Positions 1 to 10,623 of a stretch of DNA of 64,000 nucleotides are shown one piece after another; positions within the stretch are counted from its first letter, which is position 1, and each line of letters starts with the position of its first letter. Source of the DNA: Macrothele yani (taxonomy: Eukaryota > Arthropoda > Arachnida > Araneae > Macrothelidae); assembly GCA_039090855.1 (NCBI GenBank), contig CM076999.1, positions 116,497,072 to 116,561,071 of the forward strand, given 5' to 3'. Both the position numbers and the translations under genes were made by a program. The notes below the pieces were generated by a model. That model was not told the origin of the DNA. It was given only the letters and a program-made list of their open reading frames with translations, and did no database searches.

Positions 1-447
1 AAGGTCATAGGATGACCGAAAGCTTCCGGTAAACGAACATTTTGCCATACGTGACTGTGTGTTTTCGCTCGATTCCTATGTTTATCTACAGCAAAGTTAT
101 GACAGACAAAGTATAAAACCTCTTCTTCCACCAGTTTGATACTGTTGTCTTTGACACAATGATATGAAGTCAAAGACACCTAAAAACATTTTTTTATGCT
201 AAAGTAACATGCTTACAGGAATTTAACTTTGCAATTCCTTAATGTGTGTGTGAGCACGTAAGAACAATGCTGCCGATGGTGCCACGATATGTACCGAAAA
301 CATGGGTCACAAGTTATTAAGCCACATTCGCGATTGAACTTACTTGTGTACCACATACACCCGTATTTTCAATTAAAATTTAGCAAAAAGCAACTTAAAA
401 AGTATGTATGTGTAAAAAACATCTTTGAGCATCAATAGTACAACTAA

Positions 448-939
448 TCAAGTAGTATTCTCAAACCGCATGTTTTTTACTTAACACATAAGTATGGTGT
501 ATACTTGATACCGTTGGAGCCTGTGCTGCCCACGGAAACAGAAAAAGTATACATAGGATCTTCTTTTCGGACTCTCAGGACTAGGTTGGCTGAACATAAG
601 TTTGACATAAAAAGGAAAGCAAATTCGACCGCGATGTCACGTTTAGTCAGCCAGAGCTCCCACATTCCAGTTTGGGATCATGTTTCTGTACTGAACGTTC
701 CAATGTCCACAAGACACCTCAGGTTTACAGAAAGCATTTTTATTCATTCGTTCGGGGATAGGGTGTGCAACGATAATACACCCGAACTCATACCGCTTCC
801 TTGGAAATTGGCACTTCCTGATTATACCCACCATTGTTCCCGGAGGAATTCCTGTACAAACAACTCTATGACTCCAACAACTACAATATCATTCAATCAA
901 ATTTTGGATTATGTTGACTCCTCCCAGCGATCACACTAA
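448..939 (+). pseudogene. Penelope-like element, GIY-YIG endonuclease fragment
   Basis: The open frame reads through the two signature motifs of a GIY-YIG nuclease: GVYLIP near position 496, then VYIGSS about 14 residues later, followed by RTLRTRLAEH with the conserved arginine and the EH pair. In Penelope-like elements this domain sits at the C-terminus of the reverse transcriptase and nicks the target DNA. No reverse-transcriptase core is seen upstream, where the frame is closed by a stop just before 448, so this is a 5'-truncated copy. The ATG-less start and the longer gap between the two motifs suggest a family different from the copy at 33-34 kb. The family call is fairly firm; activity is very unlikely. 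Confidence 0.65.
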
Positions 940-1002
940 TTGGGTTGAGGGCTGTTCCTGTTGCGTATATATATATTTGTGTATTGCCAGCACTTGTAAC
1001 AT

Positions 1003-1033
1003 CTGACGATAGTTCGTATTTTACGATCCGAAA
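1003..1033 (+). other. hammerhead-core-like motif behind the Penelope fragment
   Basis: CTGACGA at 1003-1009 fits the hammerhead box CUGANGA. It is followed by a possible short hairpin (TCGTA/TACGA) and then GAAA at 1030-1033. It lies about 65 bases behind the endonuclease frame, where Penelope-like elements are known to carry hammerhead motifs. I could not find convincing stems I and III, so this is only a motif-level resemblance. Confidence 0.2.
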
Positions 1034-1670
1034 GGTCTTATGTAAGGTTTCATCTATAGCCATTAAAGGTTTTATAGGTTTTTACTTTTATTTTAATCGT
1101 GCACAGACGGTAGTCATTTGAGTGGTTTTGATTGAATTGGCACGAATAGTTATTTAGACATGGTTTTAAGGTAAGTTAAATTTAAATTTATAAATAGTAA
1201 CAGTATTTTCCTTAAAACAAATATTTTGATTACAGTATAATAAATTATTAATATTTGATCTTTCTAAATACATATTTTTTAATATTAAACAAAGGCGAGG
1301 TACATGTGATTCATATCGCGAATCAACAAAAAAAAAAAAAGTGCTATAAAAATAGTGTTAGTCCTACAATTAATGTAGGGTGAGTGTATGTGTATTTCAC
1401 ACAAAAATTTACTTGCAAAGTTAAAATCTTGCACAATTCATAAAGCAAAAAGTATAGTGCCTAAAAGAGATAGTGTGCCGTGCATTAATATCTCACTGTT
1501 TAAATTTCAATTCCCACACTTTTCATGAAACCACAAGATAGCGCTCCTGCGAGTTTCGATGCTATGATTTCTAAACTCATTCGTATGCTTTCCTATGGTG
1601 TGTTCAGTGGATAGTGATTGAAAAAGCGATTTATTTGTTAGATCAGCCATGAAAAGTAGTAATAATAAGT

Positions 1671-1912
1671 GTATAAACAAAGACATTGCTCTTTCCACGT
1701 TTAGCAACATACAGCAACCGAAAAATTGTTATTCGGCTGCCGCCGGGGAATTGAATCCCGGATCTCTCAATATCTAGCCAAGCGTGTTAGCCTTACATGT
1801 GCTCGGCTAGATATCCAGAGATCCGGGATTCAATTCCCGGTGGCGGCCGAATAACAATTTTTCAGTTGCCGTGCGTTGCTAAATGTGGAAAAGGCGATGT
1901 CTTTGTTTATTC
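1671..1912. repeat. long hairpin with tRNA-like B-box arms
   Basis: Arms 1671-1779 and 1805-1912 are inverted copies of each other with few mismatches, separated by about 25 bases. Each arm contains GGGATTCAATTCCCGG, which resembles a pol III B box. The right half also has an A-box-like TAGCCAAGCGTGTTAG upstream, so the unit may derive from a tRNA-like SINE that became duplicated head to head. No terminal motif of a known transposon superfamily is obvious. Confidence 0.7.
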
Positions 1913-3394
1913 ACTGATGCCACATATTTGGAGGATTTTCAATAATAAGTGGAACATTGAGAACATGTTTTGTACCTGGATGCAACAGTGGTTACAGGAC
2001 CTGTAAACAAAAGGTAACTATTTTCCGTGCCAAAAGATGAGGCAAGGTGGATCGAATGATTTTTTTTTTTACTTGTCCTAAATCAAGTTGGCAGCCACTC
2101 AGAAATTATTTAGTTAAGTATGCCAACTTTTTTTTTTTTTTTGGTCTTTTATATAATCATCGGATTTGGTCCAAAATTATTGAAATTTGGTGGTGGGGGG
2201 AGGGGGTTGTCCAAAGTTCTGTAAACTTTATCATCGGAAGATTACGCCTAAGTACAGTATCATGTGACACCCAATTAAACATTTTTTGTGCTGTTTAGAT
2301 AGAGAAAACAGCTGCAACAGGATCATAACAAAATTCAATACGATCATTGGGCAAAAATCCCAATAATTACGGAGAAAATTTGTGTAAAATAATGTATTTG
2401 TACTAACTAGCCTTGTGACACATAGATTCAATGCGAGATCATGCGTTTTCCGAATAAAGTTGATGAGCTTCCCAAAAACATACCATCTGGGAGAATATTC
2501 ACTTATATCTATCCATATATGACAGTCACTTTTAGCATAACTTCAGGATAAAAAAAAAGATTCTTTGGTAACATTTTAGTGAAATTACTATACTGCACGC
2601 AAGGAGAAATACGTATATCTATGAGCATTGTTTACAGCAATAGCATCAAAGCTATCTTCAGCGCCCTCTCTGATTTCATGATTTCAAGAACCCGTCTGCA
2701 GAAGCACACGGCACAGTATCTCTTCTAGCCACTATATTAGCAAAAAGTAACAACATTTCATGATACTGAAATCTGGCTTTTTCAGAACGAAGTTCTTAGT
2801 TGTGTTAGTTACCAAATGGTCAGATACATCTGCAAATAAAGAATAAGAACAAACTGAGTTTCATAACTGAAACCCTAACTTGTTCAAGAATGAAAAAAAA
2901 TTATGACAGAGGTGAACTAATGCATTGCTTACAGCTAAGTTACCTGAGTTATAGATGAAGTTTCAGTTCTTATGAAATTCTTTTAAAATACAGTGTGATC
3001 TACTTTTAATTTTTTAATATGGGAAAATAATTTCAGTACATCACATTTTTTTATATCCCACAGAAATTAACACAGCGATTAGGAATCACATAGAAATCGG
3101 GACTAGCAAAATTATTTATTCAATATTTACAGACATTCAAAGAACCTCAAACCCATTTGAGATATTGAAGAACGATGATGATGAGTGAATTTTCTCTGCA
3201 TTATACGATGGACAGAAAAACACCCATGTTAAACTAATTTTTTTAAGCACTTGATGAAATTTATATTATACAATTACAATGATAGTTCTACAAAAAGCTA
3301 ATTAAATATTGCAAGAGTAACCAAAATACTACAGAACAGAAATGTTTTAAAAAGCTTCCAAATATTAAACCACTTACTTGAGGCTCTACTCAGA
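1913..3394. other. unassigned AT-rich intergenic DNA
   Basis: No convincing coding frame, RNA gene or repeat boundary is seen. Homopolymer T and A runs are common. The short open frames around 2047-2431 have no recognisable domain and are poly-phenylalanine-rich, as expected from T runs. Confidence 0.4.
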
Positions 3395-6010
3395 TTAATA
3401 TACTTAATTCTGTTTTATCTTGAAAAACTTTGTATTATGTCATCACTTCCTCCGAGTTCTTTTGTTTATACTACAGATGTTTCTGGCCTCTAGAGTTTTG
3501 CCAAGGTTTGTTCTTAATGCATAGAAACTGCATCTAAAGTTTTGTTCACACAGTAAGAATTTAAACACTGTTGCCAGGTTCCTCTTGCTCTTGTCACTTA
3601 TTAAATTAAAAACTTTTCATTATGTGTTTTGCAAGGCTGAACCAGATCACCTACCAAGCTGTAACATTAAGCAAAAACAGTAAGGGTAAAAATAGGGAGT
3701 TGGAATGCAGCTCCATCTGTTGATGTGTGTGACTCAGAAACAAGCATGTTGTTTCTGTATCATTATTTACATCATTCGAACAGAGGATTTTATTTACACT
3801 CCGAACTCCCTTCATTTGTGTGAGGAAATTTTTCTGGAGGAACTGTTGTAATTTCTATGTAAATCTCAGTCCTCGTTTAATAGGTCATAAAACTATTGCA
3901 TAGTTTGCAGACTAAAACACGCGAACTGGCTACTTTTTCTACAAAGCACGTTAACATGGCTACTGATGTAATAAAATGTGATGAAATCAGTCATTAAAGT
4001 CATTCCTGACAGTATTTTCAAAATGAATAAATAATTCTGTATTATCTAAGTATATTACACTCGTTTTCCTTTTTGTACTAGTATAGCGATTATCAGCATC
4101 ATTCTTTCTCTTAAGAATACATCTACTTTTTGTAGGAGGCACTTTCCATATCATGTGGATAACCTGGAAATATATAAATAGTATAGCACCTCCTTTCAGT
4201 CGATTGTTAGGTATGTAATTATCAGAATGAAAATGCTTACCACAAGCAACACTTGATGATGGCTAATAATTTGGTTCAAAATCCTACCAAGGTATTAATT
4301 TCAACCACAGTTGTTTCAGCTTCTGATCTGTTGTGAACTCATGAAATGACATTCCCACATTTTTCTCTTTTGATGACATGCATATCGGCAAACCACAGTA
4401 AACCATATCGAAAATGGATAACATCTAATAAAGATGAATGTTTGTTTGTTTGTCCGCTATACAAATCTACAGTTTTCAATTTAGAACCACCAAATTTGGT
4501 ATACCATCTCATAGTACTCTAACTTAGACAGTAGATGGTTTTTGGAAGGAGTTGGAGCCTGGGGTCAAGGAGCCCCCATAAAAGAAATTTGTAAAAAGTT
4601 CCATTTTTTCTTTTTTTATTTTGAATTTGAATTTAATATTTTTTGTTGTGAAAAGTGCAAGAATTTATTTAATTTTTTTTTTATTTTATTTTTTTTTTGT
4701 GTGTGACAAGTGCTTTTCAGTGAACTGCAACACAATTCAGCATCAGAAATGAAGGTAAGTATTTCCAATCCTCTTCCTTTCTATTTTGTTTCGTAAAAAT
4801 AAATTAACTAAATTAATTTTTTTTTATTTTTCACATTTGCAGCCATCCCGGCTCAATAGCCTAAATGAATTAAAATAAATTTAGTGGAAAATTACAGGAA
4901 TATCTTTTTCATTCATAAAATTTCACCTGCTGAATTTGGTGATTCCACAAACAGTAATATTTACCCGGGAAATACTGGGTACCCCTGCTATATGTATATA
5001 AAAAACAACCAAAAATCAAACGGAAAAACTAAAAATACTGTGTGCCTAAAGACTCTACAGAGAATAAAACTCAAAATTGATGAAGAAATGAAATACAGTA
5101 TTAGGTACAGTTCATGCTGTAAAAAATTAATCGTTTTCATTTGATTTGTACAAAATTTAGATAGTGAATTATTACCAAATTCTCCTAAGCAACACCAGGT
5201 AATTCAGCTAGTTTTGTTGTAAAAAAAAAAAAGACAATCTCTTAAATTGTAGTGGAAATTTTTAGCAAACACAATCTAGCCATTCCAATAACGCGAAAAC
5301 TATATTGTTTATAATTTGGGACGCATTGCCATCTAACGGCAGAAATCATCTTTAGCACCAATTGGCAAATCACCAAAAGCCCATTGTCTACAAAGTTTAT
5401 GTTATAGCCTGTTCTTCATCCAGTTCAGCCTTGGTGTTTTGTAATTCCATTATTCTTGAATTAGGTTGTTGGAAATCTTGTTTATATGTTCAGAAGGTTC
5501 ATTACGAACTGTTTTCTGTTTTCTTTTGGATGTAAAAAGAAAGTTTTTATATTAAAAAAATATTTTTTTTTATATAAAAAGAAAGTTTTTACAATATTTT
5601 TATTTTTTGGATATAAAAAAACTTCACATTCCATATTTTTTGGATATATATATAAAAAAATCTATCAATGAACTTTCAAAGCATATAAACAAGATTGCCA
5701 ACATCCTAATTAAAAAATGATAGAATTACAAAATATCAATACAAAATAGAATTTCCGCTTAATGTTACAGCTTGGTAAGTGATCTGGTTCATAATGAAAA
5801 GTTTTTAATTTAATAACTGGCAACAGCAAGGGGAACCTGGCAACAATGTTTAAATTCTTCCTGTGTAAACAAAACTTTTGATACAGTTTCTATACATTAA
5901 GAAAAGGCCTTGACAAAAATCTAGAGGCAAGAAACATCTGTACAAACAAAAGAACTCAGAGGAAGTGAAGACATAATGGGAAGATCTTCAAGATAAAATA
6001 CAATTAAGTT
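3395..6010. repeat. fold-back repeat with one arm interrupted
   Basis: The segment 3395-3672 reappears inverted at 5757-6010 at high identity, including matching runs around the GTAACATTAAGC boundary. Next to it, 5430-5507 is inverted at 5664-5745. Read together, one continuous right arm (5664-6010) matches a left arm broken into two blocks by an insert at about 3673-5430. The insert contains a Helitron. The loop (5508-5663) is a low-complexity run of A and T. A 16-bp indel is the main difference between the outer arms. Confidence 0.7.
4424..5211 (+). mobile_element. short non-autonomous Helitron
   Basis: It begins TCTAATAAAGATGAATG after an A and is followed by repeated GTTT and the phrase GTCCGCTATAC, a familiar Helitron 5' end. 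It closes at CAGCTAG followed by T. An imperfect hairpin (CCTAAGCAACACCAGG) lies about 8 bases upstream, as expected for a Helitron 3' terminus. A second hairpin-like 3' end, ACCCGGGAAATACTGGGTACCCCTGCTAT, lies inside at about 4962-4990. No Rep/helicase coding is visible, so it depends on other copies. No target duplication is expected. Confidence 0.6.
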
Positions 6011-6087
6011 TCTAAGAAGTGAATTCTTAGAAATATAAAACACAGGATTTCACTATTTTGGCCAATTACAAAATAAAATGCAAATTA

Positions 6088-7117
6088 CAGTACAGCCCGC
6101 TTATAACAAGTCAGTATTTAGCAAGATCTCAGATTTAACGAGCAAAGCAGGAACTTTTGTTTGATATAATGTTATTTCAAAGCTAATTTGATCATTTTTA
6201 AGGAACAAAATTTAGTGAAATTTCATTTTTAAGGAGAAAATTTATCTCCTGTGCACTGTCCTAGAATGGAGGAATTGAAATGGCGACATATAAGATAAAA
6301 TTGCAACAGCACAGGGAAATCCTGGTGTGCTAGTGAAAGAATGTTGATGGAAAAGTCACTGGGAAGTACATCAAACGCTCAAAAAAACCAGTTGTGCAAG
6401 AGATTCTCCCTGCCACCCACTCTAAGGGGCTATTGGCTTGGGTGTATTGCATCAGCAGAGATGAAAACAGGCCACCTACTTCTAGACCAAAAGAGGATGG
6501 ATTAAAGTGGATTTCTGGGGAACTATTGCAGAGAGGGATAGAAGAGTAATGGAATGGGGATATTGTTTGCAGGGCAGGGTAAATAGAATATAAAAGTCCC
6601 TGGAATTGTGCCTATTGCACCTTTCATCCTCCGAATGAGAGTTGCATTGGGAGGATTTTCACTGCTTTTATTTCATGTGTGTTGTGTAGAAATTGGGGTC
6701 AGTGCAACACGGTTGTCAAGTTGAATATACTTGAAACAGTACAATTAATTAAATCTTTCAAGCATATCTAATTGTAGTTAATTAAATCTTTCAGGCATAT
6801 CTAATTGTAGTTAATTAAATATTTCAGGCATATTGTAGTTAATTAAATATTTCAGGCATATCTAATTGTAGTTAATTAAATCTTTTGAGCATATCTAATT
6901 GTAGTTCATTAAATCTTTCAGGCATATCTAATAGTAGTTAATTAAATTTTTCAGGCATATCTAATTGTTATGGATATGTAATATTAAAATGCATATTATC
7001 ATGCATGCATATTTTTACATGGTGGGAATTTTCATTCAAATACGGATTTAGCAAACACCCAGATTTAACAAGAGTTTTCACCAGCCCCAAGCTCCTTGTT
7101 AAAAGCGGACTTTACTG
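6088..7117. mobile_element. pogo/Tigger-like DNA transposon, non-coding
   Basis: The left end CAGTACAGCCCGCTTATAACAAG and the right end, inverted, CAGTAAAGTCCGCTTTTAACAAG are near-matching terminal repeats. The matching continues inward (TTTAGCAA and AGATTTAACGAG blocks). The left flank is TA and the right flank CA, so the TA duplication is imperfect. The CAGT start and the CGCTTATAAC phrase resemble pogo/Tigger ends. No transposase is recognisable inside, so this is a deletion derivative or heavily decayed. Confidence 0.55.
6744..6970 (+). repeat. 33-bp minisatellite inside the Tigger-like element
   Basis: About seven tandem copies of a unit built as TTAATTAAATCTTTCAGG followed by CATATCTAATTGTAG. 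Copies differ by single substitutions, and one is shortened by about 8 bases. It lies wholly inside the terminal-repeat element at 6088-7117. Confidence 0.85.
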
Positions 7118-7861
7118 CATTTAAACATTTAATGGTGTTTTCTCATGAATGATAGTTGTGGACTGTGCTAAACTTCTGAAGATGAGAAATACTTTGATAA
7201 TTTGAAAACAAGCAAATAAAATATTTCATATCCATGAATTTCCTCTGATGTTTTATTCCTAAATGAGCATAAAATTCCTTTGTAATAACAACATTTTACA
7301 ATGCAGAGCACTTTGAACACATCTCAGAAATGACAACTTATTCTCAGAAGAATGCATTCATGAACTTTGTTGCTGGTTTTTGAACTATGTAGTATGTAAT
7401 ACATTAAAAGCTACTCAAAACTGGCAATGAGTAGCTGAAGGTGTTCCTTGCATTTCTCTATATAATAAAGAAGTAATTAACATGTTACAGGACTAGTAGT
7501 AGATATTTCTACACATAAATATATATAAGAACATGAAAAATATGTGTGAACATTTTCAATAAGAACCACTTTTTAATAACACAAGAGATCTGCCTAACAC
7601 AAATCAATATGAATTATCATCCTAATATAACAATTTAGTTTTCTTTTCAAAGTGAACACATTGTCAGTTGCACAAGAAATACAAAAACAAAAATGTTGAA
7701 AATGTTCATAACATCTCTGAAAAAATGTCTCAACACTTTTCCTTATTCAGCTCAAAATTTTGGGGGGCAATGCATTGATGATTTTCAATGTGAACACACT
7801 GTCAGTTGCACAAGAAAAACAAAAATGTTCATAACTGCATAAGCACCTTTGAAAAAGTGTC
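7118..7861. other. unassigned AT-rich DNA
   Basis: Nothing coding is recognised. A short phrase (GTGAACACATTGTCAGTTGCACAAG) occurs twice, near 7651 and 7791, a small diverged direct duplication of about 140 bp. Confidence 0.35.
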
Positions 7862-8030
7862 TCAACATTAGGGCAGTTCAAAGTCAAAGTCATATGCAAA
7901 AAAATCAACTTTCATAAATTGTTGGTGCTCATGGATTTTATTGTTCCTTTCAATGAGTAAAAAATTACAAACAAATCGGATTATATTTAGGACTGCCTCA
8001 TCAAGGTTGAAGTTTTGCCATATAGATTTT
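7862..8030 (-). repeat. interspersed repeat, copy 1 (partner inverted at 9365-9490)
   Basis: This block contains TGGTGCTCATGGATTTTATTG and GACTGCCTCATCAAGGTTG. Both recur inverted at 9365-9490 (TGGTGCTCATGGATCTTTTTG and GACTGCCTCATCCTCAAGG). It is a mobile repeat of unknown class; the small open frames over it are not credible genes. Confidence 0.55.
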
Positions 8031-8164
8031 ATGGCAAAACCCTTTCTAACTTCATTGGATCTGCTTCCCATTTCTTCTTTGAAGTTTTGCAATTGGACAG
8101 CTCTTCTTGCCTGAGAACGCGGATTCATGAGAAAAAATTAAATCTTTCCGGGAAGCAAAGAAGA

Positions 8165-8961
8165 CAGTAATGGCAAGTATAAAAAGCTTTAAAACATGCT
8201 TAAATTACGTAAGAAAGTTTAATTAAAAGGAAGCTTTCAACTGATAACTTCAGTCTTTGTCAGCCTTGTTGACAGATGGAAGCAATGGTAATGGTAGTGG
8301 TTGCCAGATCCGTAAAGCCATATATGTTACTTCTTTTTAAAATTGACTTCCATATTAATGGTATGATAAAAGAGGAATCAGTATTGCAGTTCTTGGAGCT
8401 GAGAAGAATTTTCAAACTTTCCCGATAGCGCAACGAAAAACGATCAATGAATGGGGCAATTCGTTTGGTGTCATTTCGAACAGGCTCAGCAGAAATGTCC
8501 TCCAAAGTTAGGGATGTCAAGGAAGTTTCAGATTTTATTTATGCACATCAATCCAAGAAAGTTTCAGATTTTCTTTATGCACAACAATCCAAGGGAGTTT
8601 CAGATTTTCTTTATGAACATCAATCCCTAACTTTGGAAGACATTTCTGCTGAGCCTCTTTGGAATGACAACAAAAGAATTGCCCCATTCATTAATTGTTT
8701 TTCGTTACGCTGTCAGGAAAGTTTGGAAATTCTTCTCAGCTCCAAGAACTGTAATACTGATTCCCCTTTTATCATACAATTAATATGGACGACAATTTTA
8801 AGAAAGAAATAATGTATATGGCTTTACGGATCTGGCAACCATTACCATCATTTCCATCAGTCAACAAGGCTGACGAAGACTGAAGTTAGCTTGAAAGCTT
8901 CCTTTCAATTAAATTTCTTACATAATTTAAGAGTGTTTTAAAATTTTTTATACTTAGTATT
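8165..8961. repeat. long hairpin with ~350-bp arms and a repeated loop
   Basis: Arm 8165-8518 matches the reverse complement of 8618-8961 almost throughout (for example TTGCCAGATCCGTAAAGCC against GGCTTTACGGATCTGGCAA). The loop of about 100 bases holds three tandem copies of a roughly 36-bp unit, TTTCAGATTTTCTTTATG plus an 18-base tail. Open frames crossing the arms on both strands share peptide text because they are mirror images, not because they are genes. The source element is not identified. Confidence 0.85.
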
Positions 8962-8997
8962 AACGGTTACGTGTTTAATGTCCATTTTATCATGTTA

Positions 8998-9301
8998 GAC
9001 AGTAATGGCTCTTAAAGTTGTCAATGACAGTACTGAAAGGGAACTCGCTCTTGCTACCACTTTCAATTTTTTCTCACTGAGCACGAAGATCAGAAACAGT
9101 TCCTCTTTCAAGTTCTGCAAAGCCACTGGAAATGCCTTCAGGATACCAAGAAAAGCACGCTTGTCACAGAGTCTGAGAAACAAGATGACTGAGAAATCCA
9201 GTGGGATTTTCTGTAAATTGTTGCATAGTATTATCACTATAATGAACTATATATGTGAGCCTGCTTACGAAATAAATTTGAGATTTATCTTGTTCAGTTA
9301 A
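8998..9301 (+). other. open frame of unknown origin
   Basis: An open frame from about 9005 reads ALKVVNDSTERELALATTFN at its start. The wording resembles a transposon-linked arthropod protein segment I vaguely recall, but I cannot name the family. A short phrase AGACAGTAATGGC is shared with 8162, just outside the hairpin arm. Treat as an unassigned fragment. Confidence 0.2.
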
Positions 9302-9364
9302 AGTATTCTAGTGTCAATGTGTCATGTTTATTATTTTCTTTATAATGGGCGTAGTCTCATAGTA

Positions 9365-9490
9365 GTAAAAGTTCAGCCACCTTGAGGATGAGGCAGTCAT
9401 AAATATTGGATTTCCTTGAAATTTTGTGAGATATTTTCTCATCAAAAGGAACAAAAAGATCCATGAGCACCATAACATTTCGATGTTCGA
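9365..9490 (+). repeat. interspersed repeat, copy 2
   Basis: Inverted partner of the block at 7862-8030. Together with the central hairpin it makes 7.86-9.49 kb a nested mirror structure. Confidence 0.5.
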
Positions 9491-9741
9491 ATTTTTTGAA
9501 CCACCCTACTCAACATTCTCTCTTATCTACACAGTAACTTCAAAAATTTTACACATGAGAAATGCATTGATGGATGAGAAATGTAGTAGCTTGCCTTTAA
9601 CAACAATGTGGTGTGCATGGAGCTTTGGATATTATTTTGACATGTTCCAAATGCTCATGATTTGAGTGCTATAGGCCTATTGTGGTTGGTGATGGACATC
9701 TGCTGCTGGCATTTTTCATGACCAGAGAAACCTAATACCAT

Positions 9742-9969
9742 TATTATTATTTTTTTTTTTTTATTGGAGGTTTAACGACCAGTGTGAGCAACTCAATGGG
9801 CTATAAGCAGTCACTCGTCCCTAATTTTGGGCTACTGATTCCAGGAAAGGGAGAGAGCCAGTGTGGTAAGACAAACACAACATCCATGCCTCACTGGAAT
9901 TTGAACCCGGACCCCTTTCGGATGAATGATCAGAAGCCATTGCTTAGACCACTGCGTCACCGGGGCAGC
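9742..9969 (-). mobile_element. tRNA-derived SINE family A, copy 1
   Basis: On the minus strand it starts GGCTGCCCCGGTGACGCAGTGG, an A-box-like tRNA head, and reaches GGTCCGGGTTCAAATTCC, a B box. It ends near a T-rich tail on the plus strand. The flanks CCTAATACCAT (9731-9741) and CCTAATCACCAT (9970-9981) look like a slightly diverged target duplication. Three further copies lie at 12.2, 27.5 and 61.2 kb, all in the same orientation. Confidence 0.8.
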
Positions 9970-9981
9970 CCTAATCACCAT

Positions 9982-10615
9982 GCATGCCTCCAAGTGAGAC
10001 CATGTTCCCCGGGAGGATGGCGTTTTCACTTGACTGTTCTTCAACATTTTGTTGTTGTTTTTATTCAAACTCCTGCACCAAACAATAGTCTCCAACCAGG
10101 AAACCGTAATGACACTGAGAGACACTGATTTACACATCCCTAATTCACCACTATAGGTAATTAGAAGTTACTTATTGACCAGACCTTGTAGGAAATATGC
10201 CCTGAAGAATAATCTCAACATATGACTTTACTCTTATTATTTTACCATGCCAACAAGAGCTATCAGTGCAGGAAGCTGGAATACACCTGGGACTGAGTTT
10301 CAGTAATCACAAGTGCTGAGATGGGTCAAGCCTGAGCTTGAAAGTCCAAAGATGAGCCTGAACCAAGCTCAGCCTGCATAATATTTACTACAGTTTGAGC
10401 TCAAGCTCTGTATCTTCTTTTTTTCAAATTTTTTAAATGCGACTTTGTATGATTTAATATAAAGAGACTTTTATTACACTTCCTAGTTGATAAAGAAAAC
10501 TCTTCAACAACTGGGTCTTGGTGGGAAAGGCTATTCATTTTGGGTGCTGGCATGAAATGCCATAGACCCCACATTAATGGATTTCTGTGGAGAAGAAAAA
10601 GCTTCAAGAAGTATA
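9982..10615. other. unassigned DNA
   Basis: No coding domain is recognised. Around 10326-10400 there is a short run of AAGCCTGAGCTTG/GAGCCTGAACC-type phrases; related text recurs near 15130-15240, suggesting a diverged interspersed repeat. Confidence 0.3.
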
Positions 10616-10623
10616 GTTACTAC

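Noticed and set aside
4728..4756. Micro-exon between CTTTTCAG and GTAAGT on the plus strand
   Set aside because: It lies inside a non-autonomous Helitron, has no coding partner on either side, and such matches occur by chance.
5486..5671. 61-residue frame rich in F, K and Y
   Set aside because: Low-complexity A/T loop of a fold-back repeat.
6744..6970. Regular 33-bp repeats as a possible CRISPR array
   Set aside because: No unique spacers between units, no cas genes, and the window is eukaryotic. The same reasoning applies to the 76-bp array.
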